DNA from: Nocardioides silvaticus
GTDB taxonomy: Bacteria > Actinomycetota > Actinomycetes > Propionibacteriales > Nocardioidaceae
Direction of reading: 5' to 3'
Assembly: GCF_003160695.1 (NCBI RefSeq)
Contig: NZ_QGDD01000004.1
Location: 62,001-126,000, forward strand
DNA: 64,000 bases
Part shown: in pieces, positions 21,028 to 30,461 of the stretch
Layout: every line of letters begins with the position of its first letter
How positions within the stretch are numbered: position 1 is the first letter of the stretch
Notes under the pieces: generated by a model
What the model was told of the DNA's origin: nothing
The model's input: only the letters and a program-made list of their open reading frames with translations
Database searches by the model: none
Position numbers and translations under genes: made by a program

Positions 21028-22025
21028 GCAAGCCTCACTCTCGGATCGAGGATGCTGTAGACGATGTCGACGATGATGTTCATGACGACGACGGAGACGG
21101 CCAGGACCAGGGTGGTCGCCTGGACGACCGGCAGGTCCTTGATGTTGACGGCGTCGATGCCCCACTTCCCGATGCCCTCCAGGGAGAAGATCTTCTCCGT
21201 GAAGACGGTGCCGGACAGGAGGAACGCGACGTCGAGGCCGAAGATCGTGATCACCGGCACCAGCGCCGACCTGAGGGCGTGCTTCGTCACGACCGTTCTC
21301 ATGCGCAGGCCCTTGGCCCGCGCTGTTCGCACGTAGTCCTCGCCGAGGGCTTCCACCATCGATCCCCGGGAGTAGCGGGTGTAGGCGGTGGCGCCGTACA
21401 GCCCCATCACCAACCACACCAGCAACAGTCCTGAGAACCAGGCGAGTGGATCGTCGAGGAACGGGACGTACTTGGCCTCGGGGAAGACCGAGGTGCTCAA
21501 CGTCAGGATGAGGAAGCTCAGCAGAGCGACCAGGTAGTACGGGATGGAGCTGAAGACCAGGGTCGAGGCCACCAACGCCTTGTCGGCGACCGAGCCTCTT
21601 CGTCTGGCCGCGAGCACACCGACGGTCACGCCGATGAGCAGGTAGAGGGCCGACGCCCCGACGGCGAGGCTGACGGTGACGGGGAACCGCTCCTTGAACT
21701 GGTCGGTGACCAGGCTCTTGTCGCGGTAGGAGATGCCGAGGCACGGAGCAGGGCAGTCGTACTCACTGGTGCCGTGGATGATGGTGCGGTCGGCGACCAG
21801 GCCCTTGGCCCACTTGCCGTACTCCTCGTAGATGGGATTGCTGTACCCGAGCCGGTCCTCGAACTCGACGAGCTTCGCCGGGGTGCACCGGTTGTTGGTG
21901 TCGCGTCGGCACAGCTCGAGAGCCGGGCTCTTCGGGCCGTACCAGAAGAGCGCGTAGATCATGACCGAGACGAGCACCACGATCAGCGAACCCGAGAGGA
22001 TCCGCTTGACGAGGAACGAGAACAT
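21024..22025 (-). CDS. Peptide ABC transporter permease (DppB-like)
   Basis: An inner-membrane permease of 333 residues with an N-terminal membrane helix (ILSGSLIVVLVSVMIYALFW), a long extracytoplasmic loop with two pairs of Cys, and five further helices. The cytoplasmic EAA-type loop that docks the ATPase is ALGEDYVRTARAKGL. It lies downstream of the binding-protein gene behind a strong hairpin, so it may be expressed less than that gene. It pairs with the DppC-like permease encoded at the head of the operon. Confidence 0.9.
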   Translation of the reverse strand: MFSFLVKRILSGSLIVVLVSVMIYALFWYGPKSPALELCRRDTNNRCTPAKLVEFEDRLGYSNPIYEEYGKWAKGLVADRTIIHGTSEYDCPAPCLGISYRDKSLVTDQFKERFPVTVSLAVGASALYLLIGVTVGVLAARRRGSVADKALVASTLVFSSIPYYLVALLSFLILTLSTSVFPEAKYVPFLDDPLAWFSGLLLVWLVMGLYGATAYTRYSRGSMVEALGEDYVRTARAKGLRMRTVVTKHALRSALVPVITIFGLDVAFLLSGTVFTEKIFSLEGIGKWGIDAVNIKDLPVVQATTLVLAVSVVVMNIIVDIVYSILDPRVRLA

Positions 22026-22056
22026 GGAGGATCCCTCCGTAGCCAGGGCTTGCGGA

Positions 22057-22096
22057 CTCCCAGGTCCGGGTGACGAGTGCCACCCGGACCTGGGAG
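22057..22096 (-). terminator. Perfect 16-bp inverted repeat between binding-protein and permease genes
   Basis: Arms 22057-22072 (CTCCCAGGTCCGGGTG) and 22081-22096 (CACCCGGACCTGGGAG) pair without mismatch around an 8-base loop. It lies 30 bp past the binding-protein stop and 31 bp before the permease start. No T tract follows. It could be a partial terminator or a 3' RNA stabiliser that lets the binding protein be made in excess over the membrane parts, as is known for other ABC operons. Confidence 0.75.
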
Positions 22097-22126
22097 GTGA
22101 AACGCAACTACCGGATCAGGCCGAGC

Positions 22127-23914
22127 TCACTGCTCGACGTAGATCGTGCGGTAGTCAGGAGCGCCACCAACGGAGGTGTCGTTGGCGAAGCCACCGATCT
22201 GCGAGCCGAAGCCGAAGATGTTCTGGTAGTAGCCGGTGTTGATCACGGGCTGGTAGTCCGTCATCACCGTCTGCTCCAGCTCACCCCACGCTGCGGCCTG
22301 CTCGTCGACCGGGAGCTGGCGGATGCGCTCCATCTCGTCGTCCACCGAGGCCTCGGAGAACTGGCCGGTGTTGTAGGCGGCACCGGTCTCGACGATCGGC
22401 GGCAGGAAGGTCGCAGCCGACGGCCAGTCCTGGCACCAGGCCGTACCGAGAAGGTTGATCTTCTTGTACAGCTTGTTGTCCGGGTCCGTCCACACGTCGT
22501 ACAGGCTGCCCGCCGTGTAGGGGTACTTCTGGACCGCGAAGCCGCCCTCCTCGTAACCACGCTGACGCTGCTCGGCAGCGGCCTCGCCCTCGGGCGTCGA
22601 CGCGTCGTAGACGAAGGAGACCTCGTACTCGCCGGGCTCGAAGCCGGCCTCGGCCAGCAGCTCCTTCGACTTCTCCGGGTCGAACGTGATCGGAGCGTCG
22701 TCGAAGGGACCGTTCCAGACCTCGCGACCGGCCATGCCCGGGGGCAGGAGCCCGAAGCCGAGCTCCTCGTCGGTCACACCATTGGCGCGGGTGACACCGG
22801 ACAGCTCGCCGCCGGCGGACCAGATGTTCTCGTAGTCGTAGGCGTAGGCGAGGGCCTGGCGGACCTCCAGCTCGGGAACCTTGGTGTAGTTCGGCATCAC
22901 GAAGCTCGTGCAGGGCTGCGGGCCGACGAGGACCTGGTCCTGCAGACCCTCGCTCTGGGCCTTGTTGTAGTCGGTGCCCTGGAGGGCGGTGACCACGGTA
23001 GTCGAGCCGGCGTCGCTGAAGACGGTCTCGGCGGCGACCTGCGGGTTCACGTCGAACTTGAAGGTGTACTTGTCGACGAGCTGCCGGCGGGCCGGGTCGG
23101 TCTCCGGGTCCCACTGGTCGTTCGGCACCAGGACGAGCTCCTGGTTCGGGACGAACTTCTCGACCTTGTACGGGCCGGTCGAGAGGGCGTTCAGCCGGTA
23201 GTCGTTGATCTCCGCGTCGAGCGGGACCGGGCCGATGGCCGGGAAGATGGAGTAGTAGTCCATCTCCGGGAACGGCTTGCCGAACTTCATGATGATGTCG
23301 TTGCCCTCGGTGGTGACGGCCGGGAAGTCCTCACCGTCGGTGTAGGGACCGTTGTAGTCCGCGCCACCGTCGAAGTAGGGCTTCGAGTACGCCGTGCCGG
23401 GGCCGGTCGCGAACGCGTCGGCGTCGAACGACCGCTTGATGCCGAAGGCGACCTCCTCAGCGGTGACCGGCTCGCCGGTCTCCCACTTGATGCCGTCCTT
23501 CAGCGTGAAGCGCCACTCGGTGAAGTCCTCGTTGGGGGTGCCGAGGTCGGTGGCCAGGTCGGGCACCAGCTCGTACTCGCCGGCGTCGTTCTGACGGAAC
23601 GTGGTCAGCGAACGGAGGACAAGGTCCTGGAGGATGCCGTTGTCGGTCACCGACCAGAGGCTGGCGGGGTCCAGGCTGTCGATGCCGTCGTCGGGGTCCG
23701 GCGCGAGGACGGTGATCTCGCCACCCTCGGTCGCGCCCTCGATCTCAGGGGCGGGTCCGACGGCCTCGGGGTTCTTGCCACCCGAGCTGGTGTCGCCCGA
23801 CGTGAAGCCCTGGTCGCCGCCCTCGTCGTCATCGCCGCCGCCGCCGCAAGCGGCCAACGTCAGCGTCAACGCCGCGGCACTCACGCCAGCGGCAAACGCC
23901 TTGGTGCGTTTCAT
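22127..23914 (-). CDS. Peptide ABC transporter substrate-binding lipoprotein (SBP family 5)
   Basis: A 595-residue extracellular solute-binding protein. The signal peptide ends in a lipobox (LTLAACGGGG), so the protein is anchored to the membrane by a lipid on Cys around residue 23. An acidic, Gly-rich linker follows. The family 5 signature is near residue 120 (LVPDLATDLGTPNEDFTEWRFTL split by usual spacing), and the C-terminus covers a second lobe. It delivers peptides, or other oligomeric ligands, to the DppB/DppC-type permeases; the exact ligand cannot be read. It is the second gene of the operon. Confidence 0.92.
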   Translation of the reverse strand: MKRTKAFAAGVSAAALTLTLAACGGGGDDDEGGDQGFTSGDTSSGGKNPEAVGPAPEIEGATEGGEITVLAPDPDDGIDSLDPASLWSVTDNGILQDLVLRSLTTFRQNDAGEYELVPDLATDLGTPNEDFTEWRFTLKDGIKWETGEPVTAEEVAFGIKRSFDADAFATGPGTAYSKPYFDGGADYNGPYTDGEDFPAVTTEGNDIIMKFGKPFPEMDYYSIFPAIGPVPLDAEINDYRLNALSTGPYKVEKFVPNQELVLVPNDQWDPETDPARRQLVDKYTFKFDVNPQVAAETVFSDAGSTTVVTALQGTDYNKAQSEGLQDQVLVGPQPCTSFVMPNYTKVPELEVRQALAYAYDYENIWSAGGELSGVTRANGVTDEELGFGLLPPGMAGREVWNGPFDDAPITFDPEKSKELLAEAGFEPGEYEVSFVYDASTPEGEAAAEQRQRGYEEGGFAVQKYPYTAGSLYDVWTDPDNKLYKKINLLGTAWCQDWPSAATFLPPIVETGAAYNTGQFSEASVDDEMERIRQLPVDEQAAAWGELEQTVMTDYQPVINTGYYQNIFGFGSQIGGFANDTSVGGAPDYRTIYVEQ

Positions 23915-23981
23915 GTGTCCAGCCTTTCTTCCATTTGTTCGTTGACCGATGCACGGGTGCAGGGGTCGACGTCTGATTTCC

Positions 23982-24992
23982 CTACCGTCGTGTCTTCGGG
24001 TCGAACGCGTCCCGGATGGCGTCGCCCAGCAGGTTCAGGGCGACGACGAGGACGGCGATCCCGACGACCGGGGCGAGGAGGAACTGCGGGTACTGCTCCC
24101 ACCACGGGGTCGCCTGCTCGATCGTGCGACCCCAGGACTCGCGTCCGATGATGCCGATGCCCAGGTAGGACAGACCGGCCTCCGCCGACACGTAGGCCGG
24201 AAGTCCGAGCGAGAACGAGATGATGATGGGGGCGATCAGGTTGGGGAGCATCTCCCTGACCAGGATGCGCCGGGTGGGCACGCCGATGACCCGCGCGGCC
24301 TTGACGAACTCGCGCTCGCGCAATGCGAGGACCTCGCCGCGCACGAGGCGGGCGACGGTCATCCAGCCGAAGATCGTCAGGATCGCCACCAGCGCCCAGA
24401 AGCTCACGTCTCGCAGCTTCTCCGGCTCCGTCGCCCACCGGTCGTTGATGATCGGCGCCAGCGCCAGCGCGCCGACCAGGAACGGGAAGGTGAGGAACAG
24501 GTCGATCATGAACGAGATGATCGAGTCGACGATGCCGCCGAGGAAGCCGGCCAGCAGTCCGAGGGCGACCCCGATCGTCGTCGAGAGCACGGCGGCCATC
24601 GTCGCCAGGAACAGCGACGTCTGGCAGCCCTTCGTCCACACCGCGAAGTTGTCGGTGCCGTCGCCCGGGGCGACGCCGAACGGGTGCTCGGGGTCGAAAC
24701 CGTGGTTCGGCGGGCCGTCGAGCGGCAGCAGCGTCACCAGGTTGACCCGCTCGCTGGCGCGGACGACCTCGGTGTTGACGCCCACGAGGGAGTTGATCTG
24801 GTCGGCGAACAGCGCGATCACGGCGAAGAGCAACACGATCGCGAAGCAGATGACGGCGATCGGGTCCTTGCGGAGCCGGTCGAAGGCGATCCGGGTCGGG
24901 GACCGGCCGGCGATCTTCTTGCGGGCCTCCGGTTCGAGCGATGCATCGGCGGTCTCGTCGTGGACCGCAATGTCACCAGCCGGCAACGCCAT
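23982..24992 (-). CDS. Peptide ABC transporter permease (DppC-like)
   Basis: The second permease of the importer, 336 residues. The ATG at 24992 follows GGAGGAATCGG and is preferred to the frame start at 25025. It has an N-terminal OppC-type segment, six hydrophobic stretches and the EAA loop ALREREFVKAARVIGVPTRRIL. The binding-protein gene starts 67 bp downstream. The order C-A-B-D-F is unusual compared with the common A-B-C-D-F, but all five parts are present. It is probably the first gene of the operon, since aspS ends 173 bp upstream. Confidence 0.9.
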   Translation of the reverse strand: MALPAGDIAVHDETADASLEPEARKKIAGRSPTRIAFDRLRKDPIAVICFAIVLLFAVIALFADQINSLVGVNTEVVRASERVNLVTLLPLDGPPNHGFDPEHPFGVAPGDGTDNFAVWTKGCQTSLFLATMAAVLSTTIGVALGLLAGFLGGIVDSIISFMIDLFLTFPFLVGALALAPIINDRWATEPEKLRDVSFWALVAILTIFGWMTVARLVRGEVLALREREFVKAARVIGVPTRRILVREMLPNLIAPIIISFSLGLPAYVSAEAGLSYLGIGIIGRESWGRTIEQATPWWEQYPQFLLAPVVGIAVLVVALNLLGDAIRDAFDPKTRR

Positions 24993-25165
24993 CCGATTCC
25001 TCCGCAACCCCGCTCGCCGAGGCATCTCGGCAGCACCGCCCGATGCGGCGCCGTCGGAGACTCTAAGCGAGCGCGACCGTGTTGAGGATCACCGAGCGGT
25101 AACGATCTGGTCTCGGCTACCGGTTCCGGCCGGAGGCGGGCCGGCCCGGAGGCTTTGCCCGTCGA

Positions 25166-26947
25166 TCAGGCCTCGGCCCGCACATCCTCCGCCGGAACGG
25201 CGTCGACCCCGGCCTCCTTGCGCTGCTCCGGGGTGATCGGAGCCGGCGCGGCGGTGAGGGGGTCGAAGCCGCCACCGGACTTCGGGAAGGCGATCACCTC
25301 GCGGATGGAGTCGGTGCCCGCGAGGAGCGCGCAGATGCGGTCCCAGCCGAACGCGATGCCGCCGTGCGGCGGCGCGCCGTACTTGAACGCCTGGAGCAGG
25401 AAGCCGAACTTCTCCTCGGCCTCCTCCTCGCCGATGCCCATCAGCGCGAACACGCGCTTCTGGACGTCCTCGCGGTGGATACGGATCGACCCGCCGCCGA
25501 TCTCGTTGCCGTTGCAGACGATGTCGTAGGCCCAGGCCAGGGCGTTGCCGGGGTCCTCGTCGAAGCCGTCGGGGTCCTGCGGGCTGGTGAAGGCGTGGTG
25601 GACCGCGGTCCACTCCCCCTGGCCGACCGCGACGTCGCCGGCGGCTGTGGCATCCGAGGCGGGCTCGAGCAGCGGAGCGTCGACCACCCACACGAAGCTC
25701 CACGCGCTCTCGTCGATGAGGCCGCAGCGGCGGCCGATCTCCAGTCGGGCCGCGCCGAGCAGCGCCCGGCTGGACTTCGTGGCGCCGGCGGCGAAGAACA
25801 CGCAGTCGCCGGGCTGGGCACCGACGTGGGCGGCCAGGCCGGCCTTCTCCTCGTCGCTGAGGTTCTTGGCGACCGGGCCGCCGAGCTCCCCGTCCTCCTG
25901 GAACAGCACGTAGGCGAGGCCGCGGGAGCCGCGCTGCTTGGCCCAGTCCTGCCACGCGTCCAGCTGCTTGCGCGGCTGGCTGGCGCCGCCGGGCATCACG
26001 ACGGCGCCGACGTAGTCGGCCTGGAAGACCCGGAACGGGGTGTCCTTGAAGTAATCCGTGCACTCCACCAGCTCCTGGCCCATGCGCAGGTCGGGCTTGT
26101 CGGAGCCGTAGCGCGCCATCGCCTCGGCGAACGTCATCCGCGGGATCGGCCGTGGGATCTCGTAGCCGACGAGCGACCACAGTGCGGCGAGGATCTCCTC
26201 GGACAGGGCGAGCACGTCGTCCTGCTCGACGAAGCTCATCTCGACGTCGAGCTGGGTGAACTCGGGCTGCCGGTCGGCCCGGAAGTCCTCGTCGCGGTAG
26301 CAGCGCGCGATCTGGTAGTAGCGCTCCATGCCGGCGACCATGAGCAGCTGCTTGAAGAGCTGCGGGCTCTGCGGAAGGGCGTACCAGCTGCCGGGCTGGA
26401 GCCGGGCGGGCACCAGGAAGTCGCGAGCACCCTCGGGCGTGCTGCGGGTGAGGGTGGGCGTCTCGATCTCGACGAAGTCGTGCTCGGCGAGGACGGCACG
26501 GGCCGCCTGGTTGACCCTGCTCCGCAGCCGCAACGCCGCGCCGGGCGCCGTACGACGCAGGTCGAGGTAGCGGTGCTTGAGCCGCACCTCCTCCCCCACG
26601 TCGACGTGGTCGTCGATCTGGAACGGGAGCGGCGCCGCCTCGCTGAGCACCTCCACGCCGTGGCCGGGTGCGGCGACGACCTCGACCTCGCCGGTCGCGA
26701 GGTTCGGGTTCACGTTGTGCGGCTCGCGGGCCACGACCTCGCCGGTCACCTTGAGGCAGAACTCGTTGCGGAGCCGGTGGGCCACCTCGTCCTCGCGGAT
26801 CACCACCTGGACGACACCGCTGCCCTCACGGAGATCGATGAACGTCACCCCGCCGTGATCGCGCCGGCTGGCCACCCAGCCGGCGAGGGTCACGGTCTGG
26901 CCGACGTGCTCGGCGCGGAGGGCGCCGGCGTCGTGGGTGCGGATCAC
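25166..26947 (-). CDS. aspS: Aspartyl-tRNA synthetase (probably non-discriminating Asp/Asn type)
   Basis: AspS charges tRNA-Asp, and in many actinobacteria also tRNA-Asn. The protein has 593 residues from the GTG at 26947 ([17 protein letters not shown]), which overlaps the hisS stop. It has the N-terminal anticodon-binding OB fold ([23 protein letters not shown]), class II motif 2 ([20 protein letters not shown]), the bacterial GAD insertion and motif 3 ([13 protein letters not shown]). The non-discriminating label is a family inference. hisS-aspS adjacency is normal in actinobacteria. Confidence 0.96.
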   Translation of the reverse strand: MIRTHDAGALRAEHVGQTVTLAGWVASRRDHGGVTFIDLREGSGVVQVVIREDEVAHRLRNEFCLKVTGEVVAREPHNVNPNLATGEVEVVAAPGHGVEVLSEAAPLPFQIDDHVDVGEEVRLKHRYLDLRRTAPGAALRLRSRVNQAARAVLAEHDFVEIETPTLTRSTPEGARDFLVPARLQPGSWYALPQSPQLFKQLLMVAGMERYYQIARCYRDEDFRADRQPEFTQLDVEMSFVEQDDVLALSEEILAALWSLVGYEIPRPIPRMTFAEAMARYGSDKPDLRMGQELVECTDYFKDTPFRVFQADYVGAVVMPGGASQPRKQLDAWQDWAKQRGSRGLAYVLFQEDGELGGPVAKNLSDEEKAGLAAHVGAQPGDCVFFAAGATKSSRALLGAARLEIGRRCGLIDESAWSFVWVVDAPLLEPASDATAAGDVAVGQGEWTAVHHAFTSPQDPDGFDEDPGNALAWAYDIVCNGNEIGGGSIRIHREDVQKRVFALMGIGEEEAEEKFGFLLQAFKYGAPPHGGIAFGWDRICALLAGTDSIREVIAFPKSGGGFDPLTAAPAPITPEQRKEAGVDAVPAEDVRAEA

Positions 26948-28446
26948 TGATCTGTCTCCTTCGTGGTGGTCGAGCTGGCCTCGGTGGTCGAGCTGGCCTC
27001 GGTGGTCGAGCTGGCCTCGGTGGTCGAGCTGGCCTCGGTGGTCGAGCTGGCCTCGGTGGTCGAGCTGGCCTCGGTGGTCGAGCTTGTCGAGACCCGGGGT
27101 CGTAGGTCCTCCAGGGGAGGCTCCCAGGTGCCGGGGTCGGCGGGCACCTGGTTTCCGCTGCGGATGTCCTTCACCTCGTGGGTGGCAGCGCCCGCGTCGT
27201 CGGTGCCGGAGAACCAGACGTAGGGGATGCCGCGGCGGTCGGCGTGCTTGATCTGCTTGCCGAACTTCGCTGCCGACGGCGCAACCTCGCAGGGGATCCC
27301 GCGGGCGCGCAGAGCGGCGGCGATCGCGTCGGCTTGCGGCCGGGACTCCTCGTCGGCCACGGCGACGAGGACGGCGCTCGGCACCGACCGGTCGCCGGTG
27401 ACGACGCCGCGCTGGATGAGCGGCACCAGCACCCGGCTGACCCCGAGGGAGATGCCGACGCCGGGGTACGTCGTACGGCCGTCGCTGGCGAGCGCGTCGT
27501 AGCGACCGCCCGAGCAGATCGACCCGAGCGATTCGTAGCCGTCGAGCCGGGTCTCGAAGACGGTGCCGGTGTAGTAGTCGAGGCCGCGTGCGATCGACAG
27601 GTCGGCCTCGATCCGGACCTTCTCGGTCGCCAGCCCGGTCGTGCCGCGCAGCAGCAGCGCGAGCTCGTCCAGGCCCTCGTCGAGGAGCGGGTGCTCGACC
27701 CCGAGCGCCTGCACCCGCGCGACGAACGAGTCGTCGGTGGCGCGGATCGTCGCGAGGGCGAGGCATTGCTGGGCCTGCGCGTCGCTGAGCCCCGCCTCGG
27801 CGACGAGCGACGTCGCCACCTGCTCGGGGCTGAGCTTGTCGAGCTTGTCGACCAGGCGCATCACCTCGTCGACGGCGTCGTCGTCGAGGCCGAGGCCACG
27901 GTAGAAGCCCTGGATCAGCTTGCGGTTGTTGACCTGGAGCCGGAAGCCCGGCAGGAAGTCCAGCCTGCCGAGGGCGTCGAGCATGACCCGCGCGACCTCG
28001 ATGTCGTGGTGGAACGGCAGCAGGTCACGGCCGACGATGTCGATGTCGGCCTGCGCGAACTCGCGGAACCGCCCTTCCTGCGGGCGCTCGCCGCGCCAGA
28101 CCTTCTGGATCTGGTAGCGGCGGAACGGGAACTCGAGCTTGCCGGCGTTCTCGAGGACGTAGCGCGCGAACGGCACGGTCAGGTCGAAGTGGAGGCCCAG
28201 ACCGTTGTCCAGCCCCTTGTCGCGGGCCGCGTCCTTCGTTTCCTGGAGGCGGCGGAGGACGTAGACCTCCTTCGAGGTGTCGCCCTTGCGCAGCAGCTGG
28301 TCCATCGGCTCGACCGCTCGGGTCTCGATGTTGGCGAACCCGTGCAGCTCGAAGGTGCTCGCGAGCGTCGCGATGACCTGCTGCTCCACCACCCGCTGGG
28401 CAGGCAGGAGCTCGGGGAAGCCGCTCAGCGGCGCCGGCTTGGCCAC
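26944..28446 (-). CDS. hisS: Histidyl-tRNA synthetase with low-complexity repeat tail
   Basis: HisS charges tRNA-His. The GTG at 28446 ([16 protein letters not shown]) begins one base after the metallo-hydrolase stop. Class II motifs are present: [42 protein letters not shown] and CSGGRYD. The normal fold and anticodon-binding domain end around residue 445. The last about 50 residues are VSTSST followed by six TTEASS units and TTTKETDQ, encoded by the tandem repeat at 26965-27094; this tail is not part of any HisS known to me and is probably disordered. Confidence 0.95.
   Translation of the reverse strand: MAKPAPLSGFPELLPAQRVVEQQVIATLASTFELHGFANIETRAVEPMDQLLRKGDTSKEVYVLRRLQETKDAARDKGLDNGLGLHFDLTVPFARYVLENAGKLEFPFRRYQIQKVWRGERPQEGRFREFAQADIDIVGRDLLPFHHDIEVARVMLDALGRLDFLPGFRLQVNNRKLIQGFYRGLGLDDDAVDEVMRLVDKLDKLSPEQVATSLVAEAGLSDAQAQQCLALATIRATDDSFVARVQALGVEHPLLDEGLDELALLLRGTTGLATEKVRIEADLSIARGLDYYTGTVFETRLDGYESLGSICSGGRYDALASDGRTTYPGVGISLGVSRVLVPLIQRGVVTGDRSVPSAVLVAVADEESRPQADAIAAALRARGIPCEVAPSAAKFGKQIKHADRRGIPYVWFSGTDDAGAATHEVKDIRSGNQVPADPGTWEPPLEDLRPRVSTSSTTEASSTTEASSTTEASSTTEASSTTEASSTTEASSTTTKETDQ
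26965..27094. repeat. 18-bp tandem repeat array derived from the dispersed palindromic element
   Basis: Six identical 18-bp units (GGTGGTCGAGCTGGCCTC) lie at 26965-27072. They are followed at 27073-27094 by a terminal unit that ends in the full element GGTCGAGCTTGTCGAGACC. The unit is half of the palindrome plus a linker, so the array looks like slippage amplification of one inserted element. In hisS each unit encodes six residues (TTEASS). Confidence 0.95.
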
Positions 28447-28447
28447 G

Positions 28448-29170
28448 TCAGAGTCCTCGGGTGACGCGGCCGGCGATGCCCTCGTCCTGGAGCTCCAGCA
28501 GGAAGGGGTTGGTCGCGCGCTCGCGGCCGATGGACGTCTGCCCGCCGTGGCCGGGCAGGACGACGATGTCGTCGGGCAGCGTGAGCACCTTGGTGGCGAG
28601 GCTCCGCAGCATCGTGGGGTGGTCGCCGCCGGGCAGGTCGGTGCGGCCGATCGAGCCTTCGAACAGGAGGTCGCCGGAGAACATGACCTCGCTGACGTCC
28701 GCGTCGCCGTCGTACGGCGTGCGGAAGGTGACCGAGCCCGGCGTGTGGCCCGGCGTGTGGTCGACCACGAACCGCAGCCCGGCCAGCTCGAGGTCGACGC
28801 CGTCCGCCAGCTCGCGGACGTCGTCGGGCTCGGCGAACTCGAGCCTTTCGTCCGGCATGCCGAGCAGCATCGCCGCCGACTCGCGCGACATCCCGGCGAG
28901 CGGGTCCGTGAGCAGGTCGCGGTCGTCCGGGTGGATCCAGGCGGTGGCGTCGTAGGTGCCGGCAACGGGCGCGACGCTCCACATGTGGTCGATGTGCCCG
29001 TGCGTCACCAGCACCGCGACCGGCTTCAGCCGGTGCTCACGGATCACCTCGGCCACGCCCGGCGCGGCGTCCTTGCCGGGGTCGACCACGACGCACTCCG
29101 CGCCGGCCTCGGTGGCGGCGACGTAGCAGTTGGTGCCCCACGGTCCTGCGGGGAAGCCGGCGATCAGCAC
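28448..29170 (-). CDS. MBL-fold metallo-hydrolase (glyoxalase II-like)
   Basis: A 240-residue metallo-beta-lactamase-fold hydrolase. The zinc motifs are THGHIDH (HxHxDH), HTPGHTPG and FSGDLLFEGSIGRTDLPGGD, with a final LPGHGG. The family includes glyoxalase II-type thioesterases; actinobacteria use mycothiol, so the thiol substrate may differ from glutathione. It is the first gene of the MBL-hisS-aspS run, a conserved arrangement next to rel. Its start is 46 bp from the divergent DUF349 gene, and the two probably share a promoter region. Confidence 0.9.
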   Translation of the reverse strand: MLIAGFPAGPWGTNCYVAATEAGAECVVVDPGKDAAPGVAEVIREHRLKPVAVLVTHGHIDHMWSVAPVAGTYDATAWIHPDDRDLLTDPLAGMSRESAAMLLGMPDERLEFAEPDDVRELADGVDLELAGLRFVVDHTPGHTPGSVTFRTPYDGDADVSEVMFSGDLLFEGSIGRTDLPGGDHPTMLRSLATKVLTLPDDIVVLPGHGGQTSIGRERATNPFLLELQDEGIAGRVTRGL

Positions 29171-29216
29171 CCACCCAGCCTATCGGCCGGGCTCCTCTCC
29201 CTTAGCATTGCCCATT

Positions 29217-30443
29217 GTGACTGCGAGCGAGTGGGGCCGCGTCGACGACGACGGCTCTGTGTACGTGAAGACCACCGACGGCGAGCGGCAGGTCGGGCAG
29301 ATGCCCGACGCCACTCCTGAGGAGGCGTTGGCCTTCTACGTGCGCCGGTACGAGGCGCTCGCGCTCGAGGTGGACCTGCTCCACAAGCGGGTCAACTCCG
29401 GCGTCCTCTCCCCCGAGGAGGCGACCACGGCGGTGAAGACCGTCCGTGCCCAGGTGACCGACGCCCACGCCGTGGGCGACCTCGCCGCGCTCGGCGCCCG
29501 GCTCGACGAGCTGGGTCCGGTGATCGCCACCCAGCGGGAGGCACGACGTGCCGAGAAGGCGCGGCGGACGTCCGAGGCCAAGGCGGAGAAGGAGAAGCTC
29601 GCTGCGGAGGCCGAGTCCATCGCGAACGGCCGGGACTGGAAGAACGGCGCCAACCGGCTGCGCGAGCTCCTCGAGCAGTGGAAGCAGCTCCCCCGCATCG
29701 AGAAGGCGGCCGACGACGCGCTGTGGAAGCGGTTCTCCTCCGCGCGTTCGGCGTACACCAAGGCCCGCAAGGTGCACTTCGCCGAGCAGGACGAGAAGCG
29801 CGAGGCCGCCCGTTTCGTGAAGGAGCGCCTGGCCAAGGAGGCCGAGGCGCTCGCAGGCTCGACCGACTGGGGCCCGACCGCGGGTCAGTACCGCGACCTG
29901 ATGCGCCGGTGGAAGGCCGCCGGCCCGGCGCCCAAGGGCATCGACGACGAGCTCTGGAAGCGGTTCCGCGGCGCCCAGGACACCTTCTTCAACGCGCGTG
30001 ACGCCGCCAACGCGGCGCTCGACGCCGAGTTCGCGGCGAACGCCGAGGTCAAGGAGCGGTTGGCGGTCGAGGCCGAGGCGCTGCTCCCGGTGACCGACCT
30101 GGCCGCGGCCAAGGCCGCGTTCCGCGACCTCGCCGACAAGTGGGACGAGGCCGGCAAGGTCCCCCGCGACCGGATCAAGGAGCTCGAGGGCCGGATGCGG
30201 GCGGTGGAGCAGGCGATCCGCAAGGTCGAGGACGAGCAGTGGAAGCGCACGGACCCGGAGAAGTCCGCCCGCGCCGATGACATGGTCGCCAAGCTCGAGG
30301 CGGCGATCGCCGAGGCCGAGGCCAAGCTCGAGAAGGCTCGCGCCGCCGGCGACGCCAAGCGCGTCAAGGAGCTCGAGGAGAACCTCGAGGGGCGCCGGTC
30401 GTTCCTGGAGATGGCCAAGCAGGCGTCGGCCGACTACCGCTGA
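29217..30443 (+). CDS. DUF349 repeat protein
   Basis: A 408-residue, highly charged, mostly helical protein. Several DUF349-type repeats are visible with recurring patterns such as WKQLPRIEKAADDALWKRF, WKAAGPAPKGIDDELWKRF and WDEAGKVPRDRIKELE. The GTG at 29217 gives VTASEWGRVDDDG; longer frames run back into the divergent gene's promoter. The family is conserved beside rel and hisS in actinobacteria, and its molecular role is not established. C-terminal Lys/Glu-rich helices suggest coiled coil. It converges on rel with 18 bp between stop codons. Confidence 0.85.
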   Translation: MTASEWGRVDDDGSVYVKTTDGERQVGQMPDATPEEALAFYVRRYEALALEVDLLHKRVNSGVLSPEEATTAVKTVRAQVTDAHAVGDLAALGARLDELGPVIATQREARRAEKARRTSEAKAEKEKLAAEAESIANGRDWKNGANRLRELLEQWKQLPRIEKAADDALWKRFSSARSAYTKARKVHFAEQDEKREAARFVKERLAKEAEALAGSTDWGPTAGQYRDLMRRWKAAGPAPKGIDDELWKRFRGAQDTFFNARDAANAALDAEFAANAEVKERLAVEAEALLPVTDLAAAKAAFRDLADKWDEAGKVPRDRIKELEGRMRAVEQAIRKVEDEQWKRTDPEKSARADDMVAKLEAAIAEAEAKLEKARAAGDAKRVKELEENLEGRRSFLEMAKQASADYR

Positions 30444-30461
30444 GCCGCGGTCCGACCGGTC

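Noticed and set aside
25000..25165. Riboswitch or T-box leader upstream of the peptide importer
   Set aside because: The gap is only 173 bp, its hairpins are imperfect and no conserved riboswitch core is visible.
26965..27094. CRISPR-like array at the hisS 3' end
   Set aside because: Units are head-to-tail with no variable spacers, and the array is an in-frame coding tandem repeat without cas genes.
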